Below the pieces are notes generated by a model. The model worked only from the letters and a program-made list of their open reading frames with translations. It was not told where the DNA came from and ran no database searches. A DNA stretch of 55,210 bases from a virus. Where the stretch lies: the IMG/VR virus record IMGVR_UViG_3300049053_000107, positions 1-55,210 of that record. The stretch is one strand, 5' to 3'. The position numbers and the translations under genes are program-made. Shown here in pieces: positions 25,718 to 33,597 of the stretch; within the stretch, counting starts at the first letter, position 1, and each line of letters starts with the position of its first letter.

Positions 25718-27419
25718 ATTCTAAAAGTTTTTTAGTAATTACATCTACTTTTTTTTCAACGGTAATCGACATACCCCATTGAACTATATCGCCGTTTGTC
25801 AATTCAAATCTACTAATAAATTTAGCAAAATCTAATTTCAAAAGAAATTTTTCCGGATATTTCTGGTCTAACTGGTATGCCAGGCACTCGGCAAAGGACA
25901 ATTCACTAAAGGGTTCCAGGTAATCCAATAACTGCGCACGTTTCAGTTCATAGGGGTTATTGCGGTACTCCGTTTGTACTAATTGCTTCTTTTTCTGAGC
26001 TGTCAGATAGCCCGACACCCCTACTTCTTTAAAAAGTTTATACTGATCGGCAATGTCTTTTGCTGTATATAGTAAAAATTGTTCGCCGTAATTCACAACA
26101 CAGTTCACATAGTAATCCCCATACATCAAACGCCCCATTGTGTCAACAAAGAACTTCTGTGTGGCTTCAAAATCACGTTTCAATCGTAACAGTACATTTC
26201 TTTTACCTTCTACTGTTACCTGAACCTGTTTTTGATTCACTGCTTCTTTGGTCACTGTCTCATCTGCACTACCTACACAATTAGCATAAACTTCCCATTC
26301 CAGGAAGTCAATTTTCTTTTGTATGTAGTCAAGTGAAGGAATGTGTGGGGCGATTATTTGTACAGCGTCCGGTAATTCCGGATCTCCTTCTTTTGGATAA
26401 GGCCGTGTTACCACGGTACCAGGGCCAGAGAATTGACTTGCTTTTTTTGCGCATGCAGGACAGTCATAAGTAGACGACTTACCTTCCTGATTCATGAAAG
26501 TAACAAGTCCTTCACTACAGCTATTTCCCTCCTTATCCACGTATTCGCATTCTTCTTCCGGCATTACCATTATAGGAAACGGACCGTAAGTTTCATAAAT
26601 ACGTGCTGCTATTTTAAAAAACAATAACCAATCCAGATCGCCTAAATTATCGGAGGCTTGTACCTTTCGCACAATCGCTAAATCATCATCGTTGTAGAGT
26701 GGCGTTTTAGGAAGGAATGTAGCCGGGGTAAAACCAAGGTTGTGAAATGATTCAGATAAAAGACGAAATTCTCTTTCACCATTTTGGCCGGGTTCTTCTG
26801 TTTCTTCCAGTATGCGATAACTCACATCGTCGATAGCAATGTATTTTTTGACAGCTATCTTAAAAATAAAAAGTCCTATGCGCTCATTGCCGGTAAAGTC
26901 ACGTTGCTTAATTACTTCAACAAAATTGCTTACGTCCACTTTGTAGTAATACGGCCGTGGGCGCAGTGTATCTTGCACAGACGGCAAGTCAATTACAAAA
27001 ATGCAATTGGGTTGTGTCTGGTATGCACGAAAAGCAACTGTTTTAAAATACTTGGTAATATCGATCTCCTGCAGGTATTTACGATATTCAACCCGCATGG
27101 TATCATCCAACATTTCTACATCAAAATACGAATCCTGTGCTGTGAACATTTTCTCATATTCATCAAACACAGAATTGCATAAAGCCGTTGTAGCAACAGG
27201 AAAAGCAAACGTATTGCGAAACGCAGTTACTTTATCCGGAGGTAGTAGCTTGCTAACCCATTGCATGAACTCATGAAAGTAGGGGCTAACCTTACCTTCC
27301 CGGTCAACCGCTTTTGTATGAAACTTTATCCTGTTTTCATGAAGTTGGGCTTCACTGATTGCTAAACTACTGTCCGGTGTTCGGATTCTGTCCTTTACTT
27401 GTTGGAGAGATAACACCAT
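25605..27419 (-). CDS. Portal protein
   Basis: 604 aa from the ATG at 27419; the longer reading from 27449 would use TTG. Between the terminase and scaffold genes, with the size of a portal. Features: helical C-terminal half (VEGKRNVLLRLKRDFEATQK, ELKRAQLLDYLEPFSELSFA) and a central Cys cluster (CEYVDKEGNSC and YDCPACAKK) that looks like an inserted zinc-binding loop. The last ~35 residues are S/T/K/Q-rich and are encoded where the gene overlaps the next one. The family is not certain from motifs, but no other gene is a better candidate. Confidence 0.65.
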   Translation of the reverse strand: MVLSLQQVKDRIRTPDSSLAISEAQLHENRIKFHTKAVDREGKVSPYFHEFMQWVSKLLPPDKVTAFRNTFAFPVATTALCNSVFDEYEKMFTAQDSYFDVEMLDDTMRVEYRKYLQEIDITKYFKTVAFRAYQTQPNCIFVIDLPSVQDTLRPRPYYYKVDVSNFVEVIKQRDFTGNERIGLFIFKIAVKKYIAIDDVSYRILEETEEPGQNGEREFRLLSESFHNLGFTPATFLPKTPLYNDDDLAIVRKVQASDNLGDLDWLLFFKIAARIYETYGPFPIMVMPEEECEYVDKEGNSCSEGLVTFMNQEGKSSTYDCPACAKKASQFSGPGTVVTRPYPKEGDPELPDAVQIIAPHIPSLDYIQKKIDFLEWEVYANCVGSADETVTKEAVNQKQVQVTVEGKRNVLLRLKRDFEATQKFFVDTMGRLMYGDYYVNCVVNYGEQFLLYTAKDIADQYKLFKEVGVSGYLTAQKKKQLVQTEYRNNPYELKRAQLLDYLEPFSELSFAECLAYQLDQKYPEKFLLKLDFAKFISRFELTNGDIVQWGMSITVEKKVDVITKKLLEYVKQEREQEQPVTTESTTSTAGKNTSTTKKGRTGKSE

Positions 27420-27576
27420 TTTCGTACTTGAAAGGTTGTTTATCAGCAATTACCCATTTGTCTTTATCGCGAACTTTACCTTTTTCCTGAATTTTAAACA
27501 GCTTTTCTGCTGCGGGAATGGTCATGTCTTTCACTTGATCCCCATGAGAGACTTTTATTTTTGTTTGCTCTGCCAT
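27367..27576 (-). CDS. Small hydrophilic protein
   Basis: 69 aa, charged (KIKVSHGDQVKDMTIPAAEK). Overlaps the portal start by 53 nt and follows the 204-aa gene after 1 nt. No family recognised; conserved-looking small head-module gene by position. Confidence 0.45.
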   Translation of the reverse strand: MAEQTKIKVSHGDQVKDMTIPAAEKLFKIQEKGKVRDKDKWVIADKQPFKYENGVISPTSKGQNPNTGQ

Positions 27577-27577
27577 G

Positions 27578-28192
27578 TTAAATAGTTAAAAGGTTAGTGC
27601 CTGTATTTGTAGCCTGTACAATCAGATCATCAGCCCAACCCGGAGGCAGGTCAAATGATACACGGGCAATGTTGTCTTTATTGAAACCTTCTGTACCAGG
27701 ATCACCAGCCATGATGTTGTACACAGGAATACCAGAACCATCGGAGTTTGAAATAACCTGGCCGAAACGATTAACCATGTACATCCAAATGTTTGTATCG
27801 CCAACTGATTCATTTGCCAGTTTACGAAGTGCGTTTAGTTGTGCAGGTGTCCAGTTCTGTGCATCAAGAGTAACCGGCGCAAATCCGCGTCCGTTAAGGC
27901 GAGGCACACCATCGAGAGTTGTATTATCATTGCCGCCCTCTTTCAAAATTTCACCAGGAGGTATCACCACGTTTGGCATACGTGGCGTTTTTACAATCTT
28001 GGTATCATCCGTTTCTGCTAAAAGCGGTGTCCAGGTTGCTACTGCCTTGATTGTTGTTGCTGTGAAGGAAGAAACTGCTTGAATGCGCTGAAAAAAGAAA
28101 CGCTGAAGCTGATCAAAGCGAAACGCACATTCGCTATCGGGTATGTCTGTCAAAAGCTCGTCAGGAGGACAGGTAAAAAGAGCGTCCGGCAT
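27578..28192 (-). CDS. Head-module protein, unknown
   Basis: 204 aa. Contains an aromatic helix (FRFDQLQRFFFQRIQAVSSF) and a mixed C-terminus (NIARVSFDLPPGWADDLIVQ). First gene after a 163-bp intergenic region that carries a palindromic operator and the AACCGTCTCTGG element, so it is probably the first gene of the capsid transcript. Could be a tail-tube-like or head protein; not recognised. Confidence 0.5.
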   Translation of the reverse strand: MPDALFTCPPDELLTDIPDSECAFRFDQLQRFFFQRIQAVSSFTATTIKAVATWTPLLAETDDTKIVKTPRMPNVVIPPGEILKEGGNDNTTLDGVPRLNGRGFAPVTLDAQNWTPAQLNALRKLANESVGDTNIWMYMVNRFGQVISNSDGSGIPVYNIMAGDPGTEGFNKDNIARVSFDLPPGWADDLIVQATNTGTNLLTI

Positions 28193-28227
28193 TTTTTAAA
28201 AGTTTAAATGTTTAGGAATTGCTTTTT

Positions 28228-28239
28228 AACCGTCTCTGG
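28228..28239 (-). repeat. Shared leader element AACCGTCTCTGG (copy 2)
   Basis: Identical 12-mer to 18060-18071, also preceded on the minus strand by A-C-R-C-C-A-A. It lies 36 nt upstream of the start of the 204-aa gene and downstream (in transcription direction) of the palindrome at 28271. Confidence 0.45.
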
Positions 28240-28270
28240 CTTGGCGTAAAAATAGAAAAATAATTTGAAA

Positions 28271-28287
28271 TGCTAAGTTTTTTAGTA
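28271..28287. promoter_or_regulatory. Palindromic operator-like site TGCTAA-N5-TTAGTA (copy b)
   Basis: TGCTAAGTTTTTTAGTA: arms match over 6 bp with one mismatch, spacer GTTTT. Lies in the gap upstream of the first capsid-module gene. Part of the five-member set with identical spacing. Confidence 0.6.
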
Positions 28288-28345
28288 AATTCGGTTTCTT
28301 CTTTCAGTAAATAGCATGGCACAAAATCGTTAAAACCGAAATTCG

Positions 28346-28371
28346 GCCTCTGTTTTTACAGAGGCTTTTTT
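28346..28371. terminator. Hairpin with T tract at gene 3' end
   Basis: GCCTCTG (28346-28352) / CAGAGGC (28359-28365), loop TTTTTA, followed on the plus strand by TTTTTTA. It overlaps the stop codon of the minus-strand 154-aa gene. The T tract faces the plus direction; on the minus strand only a short TTTT follows farther on. It may work in both directions or block antisense transcription. Confidence 0.5.
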
Positions 28372-28820
28372 ATTTCAAGTTTACCTGAGTTATTAACGAT
28401 TACTTCTGCGCTTGTTTCATCTACAATAGCAGGAGTGACTAAAACTTTGCCCGCAGCATCAAAAGGAATTTTGCGTATAGGTTGAGAGACGAGCATAATA
28501 TGTTGTCTACGCATCATTTCATGGTTGATTAGGGCGAGTAAGCGCAAACGTTTTGCTTCTCTACGAGAGTATTTTTTCTTTCTGAGTATGCGGGGTATTT
28601 TTCTTTCGTACCGCGCTAATTCACCAAAGTCTTTAACGGTTTGTTGAGCGAACGAAACGGTTTGATCAAAAATAGCAAGAGCCTTCTGTAACTTAGGGTG
28701 GTTTGCAGCAAGTTCTTTTAGTTCATTTACTACAATCTTATAGCTAGGTTCAAAACTTTTTTGAAACTGCTCAAACTTCTCTTTACTCATGTTCACGTAG
28801 ATACTGTAAGTAGGCTCCAT
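28356..28820 (-). CDS. Helical basic protein between terL and capsid module
   Basis: 154 aa, helical with a strongly basic centre (YERKIPRILRKKKYSRREAK), suggesting nucleic-acid or terminase contact. Follows terL by 9 nt. No recognised family. Confidence 0.5.
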   Translation of the reverse strand: MEPTYSIYVNMSKEKFEQFQKSFEPSYKIVVNELKELAANHPKLQKALAIFDQTVSFAQQTVKDFGELARYERKIPRILRKKKYSRREAKRLRLLALINHEMMRRQHIMLVSQPIRKIPFDAAGKVLVTPAIVDETSAEVIVNNSGKLEIKKPL

Positions 28821-28829
28821 GGTATAAAT

Positions 28830-30287
28830 TTAATTCTTTCGCTTGTATTTATAGCCAGCATGCTTATTAATAAATTCCTCTCTTACCGCACTGGTTAAAT
28901 TATCTACGTGTTCATCATGCTTGCCATTAGGGAAAGAGCCAAGTTGATCTAAAAACGCATCATTCCACGGGCCATAAATTAATTTCACTTTACCTGCTTC
29001 ACAAATTGCAGCAATACCGTTAGCTCTTGTTTCCTTATCGTCTTTCGGCGGTTTATCCTGCAATATGTTCAATCCAGGTATTTGCTTTAACTCCTGAACT
29101 ACAGTAATACCGCTTGCCTTTGGTTCCACTTTCATTGTACTGCGTGGGCTATGGCCATGGCGTTTTGCATACAGTGGCAAATACTTCTTTAGCTCAGGAA
29201 ACTCCAAATACTGTTCTTCAGCATTTACGATATACATTATCCCACCTTCTATGAAGTATGCAAATAACCCGCTTGGGTCATTAGTTTGTTTCTTAGTGTA
29301 GGCTGTATCAATCTTAAACTTTATTGTTGCATTACGTGGCACTTCACGCTTTACCACTTCAAACCATGCTTTCTTCAGTATACCCCCCTCAGCAGGTGAA
29401 GGACGTTGGTCTAACTGCGCTGCGGCACCGTAAGTACCTAAGTCTTTTCGCAACTTGGTAATTGCTTCCGGACCTAACCGGATAGGATCTAACAAACCAT
29501 TTTCATAAAACTGTTTCCACTCAATAGGTCGTACATTATCCTGCACTTCAGCAGGAAGGCAGATGTGTAATATCCGTCCTCCCTTGGTAAGCAAATGGCC
29601 GGTATTGTCCTCTTCATGCAAACGCTGTTGCACTGCGATCATTGTAGCAACAAGCTTATCTACCTTGCGGGTAGATAGCGTTTCATCACCATACTTATTT
29701 GCCTCAATACGGGCAAGCTCACTTGCTGCTTTCTGTGGGTTAGTGCTATCATCTACAATGATCTGGTGTGCATGTATACCGGTTACAGCCGCACCGGTAG
29801 ATGTAGCATAACGCTCACCTCCTACTTTGTTTTTAAAATGGCCTTTAGCTTCATTGTCCTTATCGATCTTTACATGAGGGAAATACTTCTGATACTTCTC
29901 ACTCCAAAATATCTTACGGGATTTATCTGCTAAGTCAAGTGAAATGTCGCCGGCGTATGATGAGCAAATAAAACGCTGTGTGGGGTCAATTGCCCAACAC
30001 CACATTGGGTACATGATGCTAACGATAGTAGATTTTGTTGAACCAGGTGGAACGTTAATAATGATCCAATCAAATTCAGCAGGCAAACGCTGCTTTACTC
30101 TTTTACCCACACCTTCCAACACTTCACATATCTTCTCAATGTGCCAGTTCCATACAGGCGTCTCATTGATCAACGTACTCCAAAACTCTTTTACAAAAAA
30201 GAAAAATTTATCCTGGCACAGATCAGCAGCTAACATATCCTGATCAATTTCCAGAGAGAGTAAATCTTCAAGAGTTAGTTCGGGCAT
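28830..30287 (-). CDS. terL: Terminase large subunit
   Basis: 485 aa. Walker A PPGSTKST (80-87), Walker B QIIVDDS (D179/D180), a coupling-like SSYAGD (109-114) and an RNase H-like nuclease start KFKIDTAY (D327) with the later DEHVDNLTSA. The length and order of motifs match phage large terminases. The protein cuts concatemeric DNA and pumps it through the portal. It lies downstream of small packaging-side genes and is followed after 9 nt by a basic helical protein. Confidence 0.9.
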   Translation of the reverse strand: MPELTLEDLLSLEIDQDMLAADLCQDKFFFFVKEFWSTLINETPVWNWHIEKICEVLEGVGKRVKQRLPAEFDWIIINVPPGSTKSTIVSIMYPMWCWAIDPTQRFICSSYAGDISLDLADKSRKIFWSEKYQKYFPHVKIDKDNEAKGHFKNKVGGERYATSTGAAVTGIHAHQIIVDDSTNPQKAASELARIEANKYGDETLSTRKVDKLVATMIAVQQRLHEEDNTGHLLTKGGRILHICLPAEVQDNVRPIEWKQFYENGLLDPIRLGPEAITKLRKDLGTYGAAAQLDQRPSPAEGGILKKAWFEVVKREVPRNATIKFKIDTAYTKKQTNDPSGLFAYFIEGGIMYIVNAEEQYLEFPELKKYLPLYAKRHGHSPRSTMKVEPKASGITVVQELKQIPGLNILQDKPPKDDKETRANGIAAICEAGKVKLIYGPWNDAFLDQLGSFPNGKHDEHVDNLTSAVREEFINKHAGYKYKRKN

Positions 30288-30488
30288 TTACCAATTTGGT
30301 TTATTCAGGTATTGGATAATATATTCTTCTTTGAAAAAGATAAAATCTTTCAACGGTAACGTATCGCCATTTTCAAATTGTAAATCCTTTTCGCCTGTAT
30401 AAAACCACTCTAAAGAAACAGGTGCAGATTTTGCACCAGTGGCTTTATCTACGATTACGAATTGTTTTCTTTTTACGTTAACATCCAT
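30288..30488 (-). CDS. Small unknown protein
   Basis: 66 aa from the ATG at 30488 (MDVNVKRKQFVIVDKATG); the upstream GTG is less likely because ATG gives a stop-start overlap (TGATG) with the preceding gene. Beta-rich with aromatic residues (LEWFYTGEKDLQFENGDTLP). No family recognised. Confidence 0.5.
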   Translation of the reverse strand: MDVNVKRKQFVIVDKATGAKSAPVSLEWFYTGEKDLQFENGDTLPLKDFIFFKEEYIIQYLNKPNW

Positions 30489-30748
30489 CACTTCATAAAA
30501 ACATTTAATCGTTTCTCAAATTGCTCGATTGATTCATAAACTACTGTCGTATCACCGCTTTTAAATACAAGCTTTACGGCTGTGCGCTCATCGTTTGTTT
30601 CGTCTTCTGAAACCGGATAATAAAGTGTTATATCAAAAGGGTTGATCATCATAAACGAATCTTCACCGCGTTCGCTCACGTCCATATCGGCCAGCTTTGT
30701 GCTAACCAGGCGAATAGGTACTTTTAGAAATTTATTAGTAAATGGCAT
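30488..30748 (-). CDS. Small unknown protein
   Basis: 86 aa from the ATG at 30748 (MPFTNKFLKVPIRLVSTK), 4 nt after the preceding stop. The longer reading from 30829 would overlap the upstream gene by 77 nt. Beta-rich. Similar in style to its 66-aa neighbour; unknown function. Confidence 0.5.
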   Translation of the reverse strand: MPFTNKFLKVPIRLVSTKLADMDVSERGEDSFMMINPFDITLYYPVSEDETNDERTAVKLVFKSGDTTVVYESIEQFEKRLNVFMK

Positions 30749-30752
30749 GCGG

Positions 30753-30950
30753 TTAATTTTTACTTTCCATACAAATAGCAATCGTGTTCGATACAAATTG
30801 CTCAAAGCTTTTCTGGTTAATCTGCACATCTGCCTGAATGCCGTGTTGGAGCAATGCTTTCTGGCAATCTGCTAATTTGCGCAACTCGGTTTGCAGACTT
30901 TCCATGTGCTCTTGATACATTGCTAAATTGAAAATCGGGGTATCTGGCAT
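30753..30950 (-). CDS. Small helical protein
   Basis: 65 aa from the ATG at 30950 (MPDTPIFNLAMYQEHMES), which begins right after the preceding gene's stop (30952); the ATG at 31001 would overlap that gene. Helical (ESLQTELRKLADCQKALLQH). No family recognised. Confidence 0.45.
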   Translation of the reverse strand: MPDTPIFNLAMYQEHMESLQTELRKLADCQKALLQHGIQADVQINQKSFEQFVSNTIAICMESKN

Positions 30951-30951
30951 A

Positions 30952-31506
30952 TTAAAATGGTTTTTTATAACACTCAAATACTTTGTCCAGTTGCTTTTCA
31001 TCTCTTATCCAAAACACCCAATCATCTTTTGCCACTTCCTCCTCAATCACTTCGATGTAGAATGTCTTAGGTGTAAATGGAAAACTTTTTATGTATTGCC
31101 CGCTATGAATAGTTTGGCCGTTGAGCATTTTAGCTGAGCCGGACCAGGTAGTATTGTTCTGAGTTTTCCAAACAATTGCATCCAGGTAATACGCTCCTTT
31201 GCTGTCTCTGAACAAAGCGCTACATCTGTTATTTTGATTCAACCCATCTGCTACTGTGCCCCACTCCTCCTTAATACCTGTCAACTCACAAATAGGCTCC
31301 TGCAAACAAAGTTTTTTAATAGTCTGCGCCAGTGCTGTAGCTGTGAAAGGTGCTGAACCACCGCTTTGTCCAGACAATCCAAACTTCTCACATAGCGCAA
31401 GTATTTCAGGTATGAAAGGTTCAACTATAGGTCTGTTATCAACAGCAGCACTTTTAACTAAAATGTCCAACTCTTGTTTTGCTTTTCTACCAGTATTTGT
31501 AATCAT
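30952..31506 (-). CDS. Unknown protein of packaging region
   Basis: 184 aa. Helical N-terminal half (KAKQELDILVKSA, PFIPEILALCEKFGLSG) and a mixed C-terminus (AYYLDAIVWKTQNN; DDWVFWIRDEKQL). Preceded by a 190-bp gap with a palindrome. Could be a packaging accessory protein; not recognised. Confidence 0.45.
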   Translation of the reverse strand: MITNTGRKAKQELDILVKSAAVDNRPIVEPFIPEILALCEKFGLSGQSGGSAPFTATALAQTIKKLCLQEPICELTGIKEEWGTVADGLNQNNRCSALFRDSKGAYYLDAIVWKTQNNTTWSGSAKMLNGQTIHSGQYIKSFPFTPKTFYIEVIEEEVAKDDWVFWIRDEKQLDKVFECYKKPF

Positions 31507-31579
31507 ACTATTCTTCGGTTCGCCTTTACACCGGAAGGTTTTAATTTTTGCTATAAATTTTTTTAGAGTTGGATTAAGT

Positions 31580-31597
31580 GGTATACAAATGTATACC
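31580..31597. promoter_or_regulatory. Palindrome GGTATACAAATGTATACC
   Basis: 8-bp perfect arms around AA, 74 nt upstream of the 184-aa gene. On the minus strand it contains TACATTTG, which matches the Bacteroidota -7 consensus TAnnTTTG. Nearly identical to the palindrome at 32675-32692. The rest of the gap 31507-31696 holds a G-rich run (31654-31664) and no gene that I can support. Confidence 0.55.
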
Positions 31598-31696
31598 TAA
31601 TTTTTACAGGTTGGATTTATTGGATATTTGGCTTTCTGCGGCTGTCAGGCTACGGGGGGAGGGGTAAATTTATAATACCTTATAATCTATCTTATG

Positions 31697-32224
31697 TTAA
31701 GTAGCCACATTGTCATGGTTGCTTAACTCCTCTCCTACCCTATCAGAATCAGTGCTTTGTTGCTCATTTGGTATACATTCATATACTAAACTATCATCGT
31801 TAACAGTATTGCTATTATTGTTAATTAGTTCAGTACTAGTATACTCATTTGTTAATGACATTTGCCTTAGTACTTCAAGTAACTTTTGCTTTTGATCTGA
31901 TGTAGCAGCTTGCAACATGTGTTGTACAGTAACGTTCACTTCTCTCTTCTCTTCAATGAAGGACCTTTGTAGTTTGGGTTTAAAGTACTCTACTACTGCT
32001 TGCCAGGCTTGCACATAAGCTTTACCTTTTAGTTTGTTCATCTCGCGAATGAGCTTCATTGCACCATTGCCAGAGGTATAGAGGTCTACTGCCTTCCATG
32101 CACTAGGTCCGTCAATAAGATGATCGATACCTAATGCCTGTTTTACTTTAGTCTTACTAGACACCATGCCTTTCTGCTTACGTGGTGGTGGGTTCTCTGC
32201 TGTCCATGTTCCTGCTGACTTCAT
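31697..32224 (-). CDS. Putative terminase small subunit
   Basis: 175 aa from the ATG at 32224 (MKSAGTWTAENPPPRKQK); the longer reading starts with TTG. The core (AYVQAWQAVVEYFKPKLQRS then FIEEKREVNVTVQHMLQAAT) resembles the C-terminal part of small terminase subunits, where the paired helix and K-P-K-L-Q-R segment are common. The C-terminal 50 residues are N/S/D-rich and disordered-looking. It lies upstream of terL with four small genes between. Confidence 0.5.
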   Translation of the reverse strand: MKSAGTWTAENPPPRKQKGMVSSKTKVKQALGIDHLIDGPSAWKAVDLYTSGNGAMKLIREMNKLKGKAYVQAWQAVVEYFKPKLQRSFIEEKREVNVTVQHMLQAATSDQKQKLLEVLRQMSLTNEYTSTELINNNSNTVNDDSLVYECIPNEQQSTDSDRVGEELSNHDNVAT

Positions 32225-32326
32225 CAAAAAGCGATTTTCTATTAATTCACGTGCGATTTGGTAAAAAAGGCAAAATGGCACCAAAATAAGGTGCAAACCA
32301 GTGGAAAATTAGATTGGCAATTTAGT

Positions 32327-32343
32327 AGCTAAATATTTTAGCA
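32327..32343. promoter_or_regulatory. Palindromic operator-like site AGCTAA-N5-TTAGCA (copy c)
   Basis: AGCTAAATATTTTAGCA: GCTAA/TTAGC arms pair perfectly around ATATT. 103 nt upstream of the small-terminase-like start; immediately preceded by an overlapping TTAGTA half site. Confidence 0.55.
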
Positions 32344-32605
32344 GAAAAGACTAAAACCATAAGCAACATGAAAATCTGACAAACAAGTAAAATACAATTG
32401 CCAATTTGCAGACATTGCCCCTCCCGCCTCCCCAGTGGTAAATTGTTGTTTGTTTCCGGATAAGTATTAGCTCCTTATGTTTCCGGGGTTTTCTGTTTTG
32501 CTGCCTTGCGGCTTTTGCTCAGCTCTTGTAGAGGTTTTTTAGACTTGCAGTTGTTAAGATCGGGTAAAGTGTGTTATACCGGGGCAGCTCTTAACTAGGT
32601 GAAAT

Positions 32606-32622
32606 TACTAAATTTATTAGTA
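32606..32622. promoter_or_regulatory. Palindromic operator-like site TACTAA-N5-TTAGTA (copy d)
   Basis: TACTAAATTTATTAGTA: perfect 6-bp arms around ATTTA, 115 nt upstream of the first cassette gene on the plus strand. Confidence 0.6.
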
Positions 32623-32674
32623 CTTGATAAGTGAAAAGAAAAACCTTTTTTGGTTATTAATAAATTTGGAATTT

Positions 32675-32692
32675 GGTATACAATTGTATACC
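32675..32692. promoter_or_regulatory. Palindrome GGTATACAATTGTATACC
   Basis: Perfect 18-bp palindrome 28 nt before the first cassette start (32721). It directly follows TTTG (32672-32675, possible -33 box sharing one base) and precedes TATACTG, so it could lie in the spacer of a promoter, as the repressor operator does at 52710. Confidence 0.55.
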
Positions 32693-32720
32693 TTTATACT
32701 GTCAATCAAAAACAAGTAAA

Positions 32721-32996
32721 ATGTGCTTCAAAACTTCAAGAACTCAAACAACAGGTACCAAACACAATAGTGCTTGCGAAATGTCTTTTGGTCGCCCTTC
32801 TACTCACAACAATTGCCCACGTTGCCAGGAATTAAAAGCCGGTGCAACTACTCGCAAAGGTTGGTTTGAAAACAAACGTGAAGTAGTTAATCAAAGCCTT
32901 TCTGCTTATTGCTTCAGTGTTGCAATCTACCATGCAAGATGTACTAAAGAAACTAACCCTTCATGTGCATGTGGTAAAATGTCTTACACTGATTAA
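32721..32996 (+). CDS. Cys-rich small protein
   Basis: 91 aa from the ATG at 32721 (MCFKTSRTQTTGTKHNS), chosen because it lies 20 nt after a GTCAATC leader and 28 nt after the palindrome. Cys pattern includes NCPRC and SCACGK, suggesting zinc binding. First gene of the cassette; no family recognised. Confidence 0.5.
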   Translation: MCFKTSRTQTTGTKHNSACEMSFGRPSTHNNCPRCQELKAGATTRKGWFENKREVVNQSLSAYCFSVAIYHARCTKETNPSCACGKMSYTD

Positions 32997-33049
32997 TCAT
33001 AAACTCTTTTGTCAATCAACAACATTTAAAAACCTCAAAATTTAATCAA

Positions 33050-33169
33050 ATGGAAACTTACCAAGTATCGCCTTTTCAAACTTCAGAAATTATTCTTTGC
33101 GTTGTAATCGTTGCTTTTTTGTGTGTTCTTATTGTGAGAGCATGCAAGACCGAAAAATCAGTAAACTAA
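33050..33169 (+). CDS. 39-aa single-helix membrane protein
   Basis: METYQVSPFQTSEIILC, then a hydrophobic run (VVIVAFLCVLIV) and a basic/charged tail RACKTEKSVN. It has a GTCAATC leader 39 nt upstream and another immediately after its stop, which supports it as a separate gene. Unknown function. Confidence 0.5.
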   Translation: METYQVSPFQTSEIILCVVIVAFLCVLIVRACKTEKSVN

Positions 33170-33197
33170 TTTTTGTCAATCGTAAAAACTTTTAAAA

Positions 33198-33566
33198 ATG
33201 CTTACGCTTATAAACGGAAATAGACAGCCTTACGAAATAGGACTTCCAAAATTGGTAATTGTTGACGGTGCAAAATGGAATACCGGCGCAATTGCTCACA
33301 TCAAAGAAAATACTGGGATAGAATTTAAAAAAGACCATTGGAATAATCTTGAAGCACAACCAGAGAATTGTGAGCAAATAACCAAGCTGTTTTTAACCTA
33401 TAATTTCAAAACCAGGTATTACAACAACTGGAATTATAAAAACACTTTGATGTTAAAATCTGATCATCATGTAGGCTTTGACGTAAATTCTATTTGCTAT
33501 AGCTGTTGTCAGGAAAATGGAATACACACAGGAAGTTTAAAACCCACCGACAGATTATCCTGCTAA
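33198..33566 (+). CDS. Unknown cassette protein
   Basis: 122 aa, starting 23 nt after a GTCAATC leader. C-terminal Cys cluster (ICYSCCQENG) and several W/N-rich segments (RYYNNWNYKNTLML). No recognised domain. Confidence 0.5.
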   Translation: MLTLINGNRQPYEIGLPKLVIVDGAKWNTGAIAHIKENTGIEFKKDHWNNLEAQPENCEQITKLFLTYNFKTRYYNNWNYKNTLMLKSDHHVGFDVNSICYSCCQENGIHTGSLKPTDRLSC

Positions 33567-33597
33567 AAATTTTTGTCAATCGTAAAAACTTAAAACC

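Larger units (their letters stand above)
32225..32720. other. Divergent regulatory region (496 bp)
   Basis: Separates the minus-strand packaging genes from the plus-strand cassette. It holds two RCTAA-N5-TTAGY palindromes (32327, 32606), a C-rich block CCCCTCCCGCCTCCCC (32418-32433), a TAAATTTG box (32661-32668), the palindrome GGTATACAATTGTATACC (32675-32692), and the first GTCAATC leader (32701). No ORF with convincing features. Confidence 0.6.

Noticed and set aside
27597-28082. 161-aa plus-strand ORF opposite the head-module gene
   Set aside because: It is the antisense shadow of the 204-aa minus-strand gene; no start context, no family features, and opposite to the operon.
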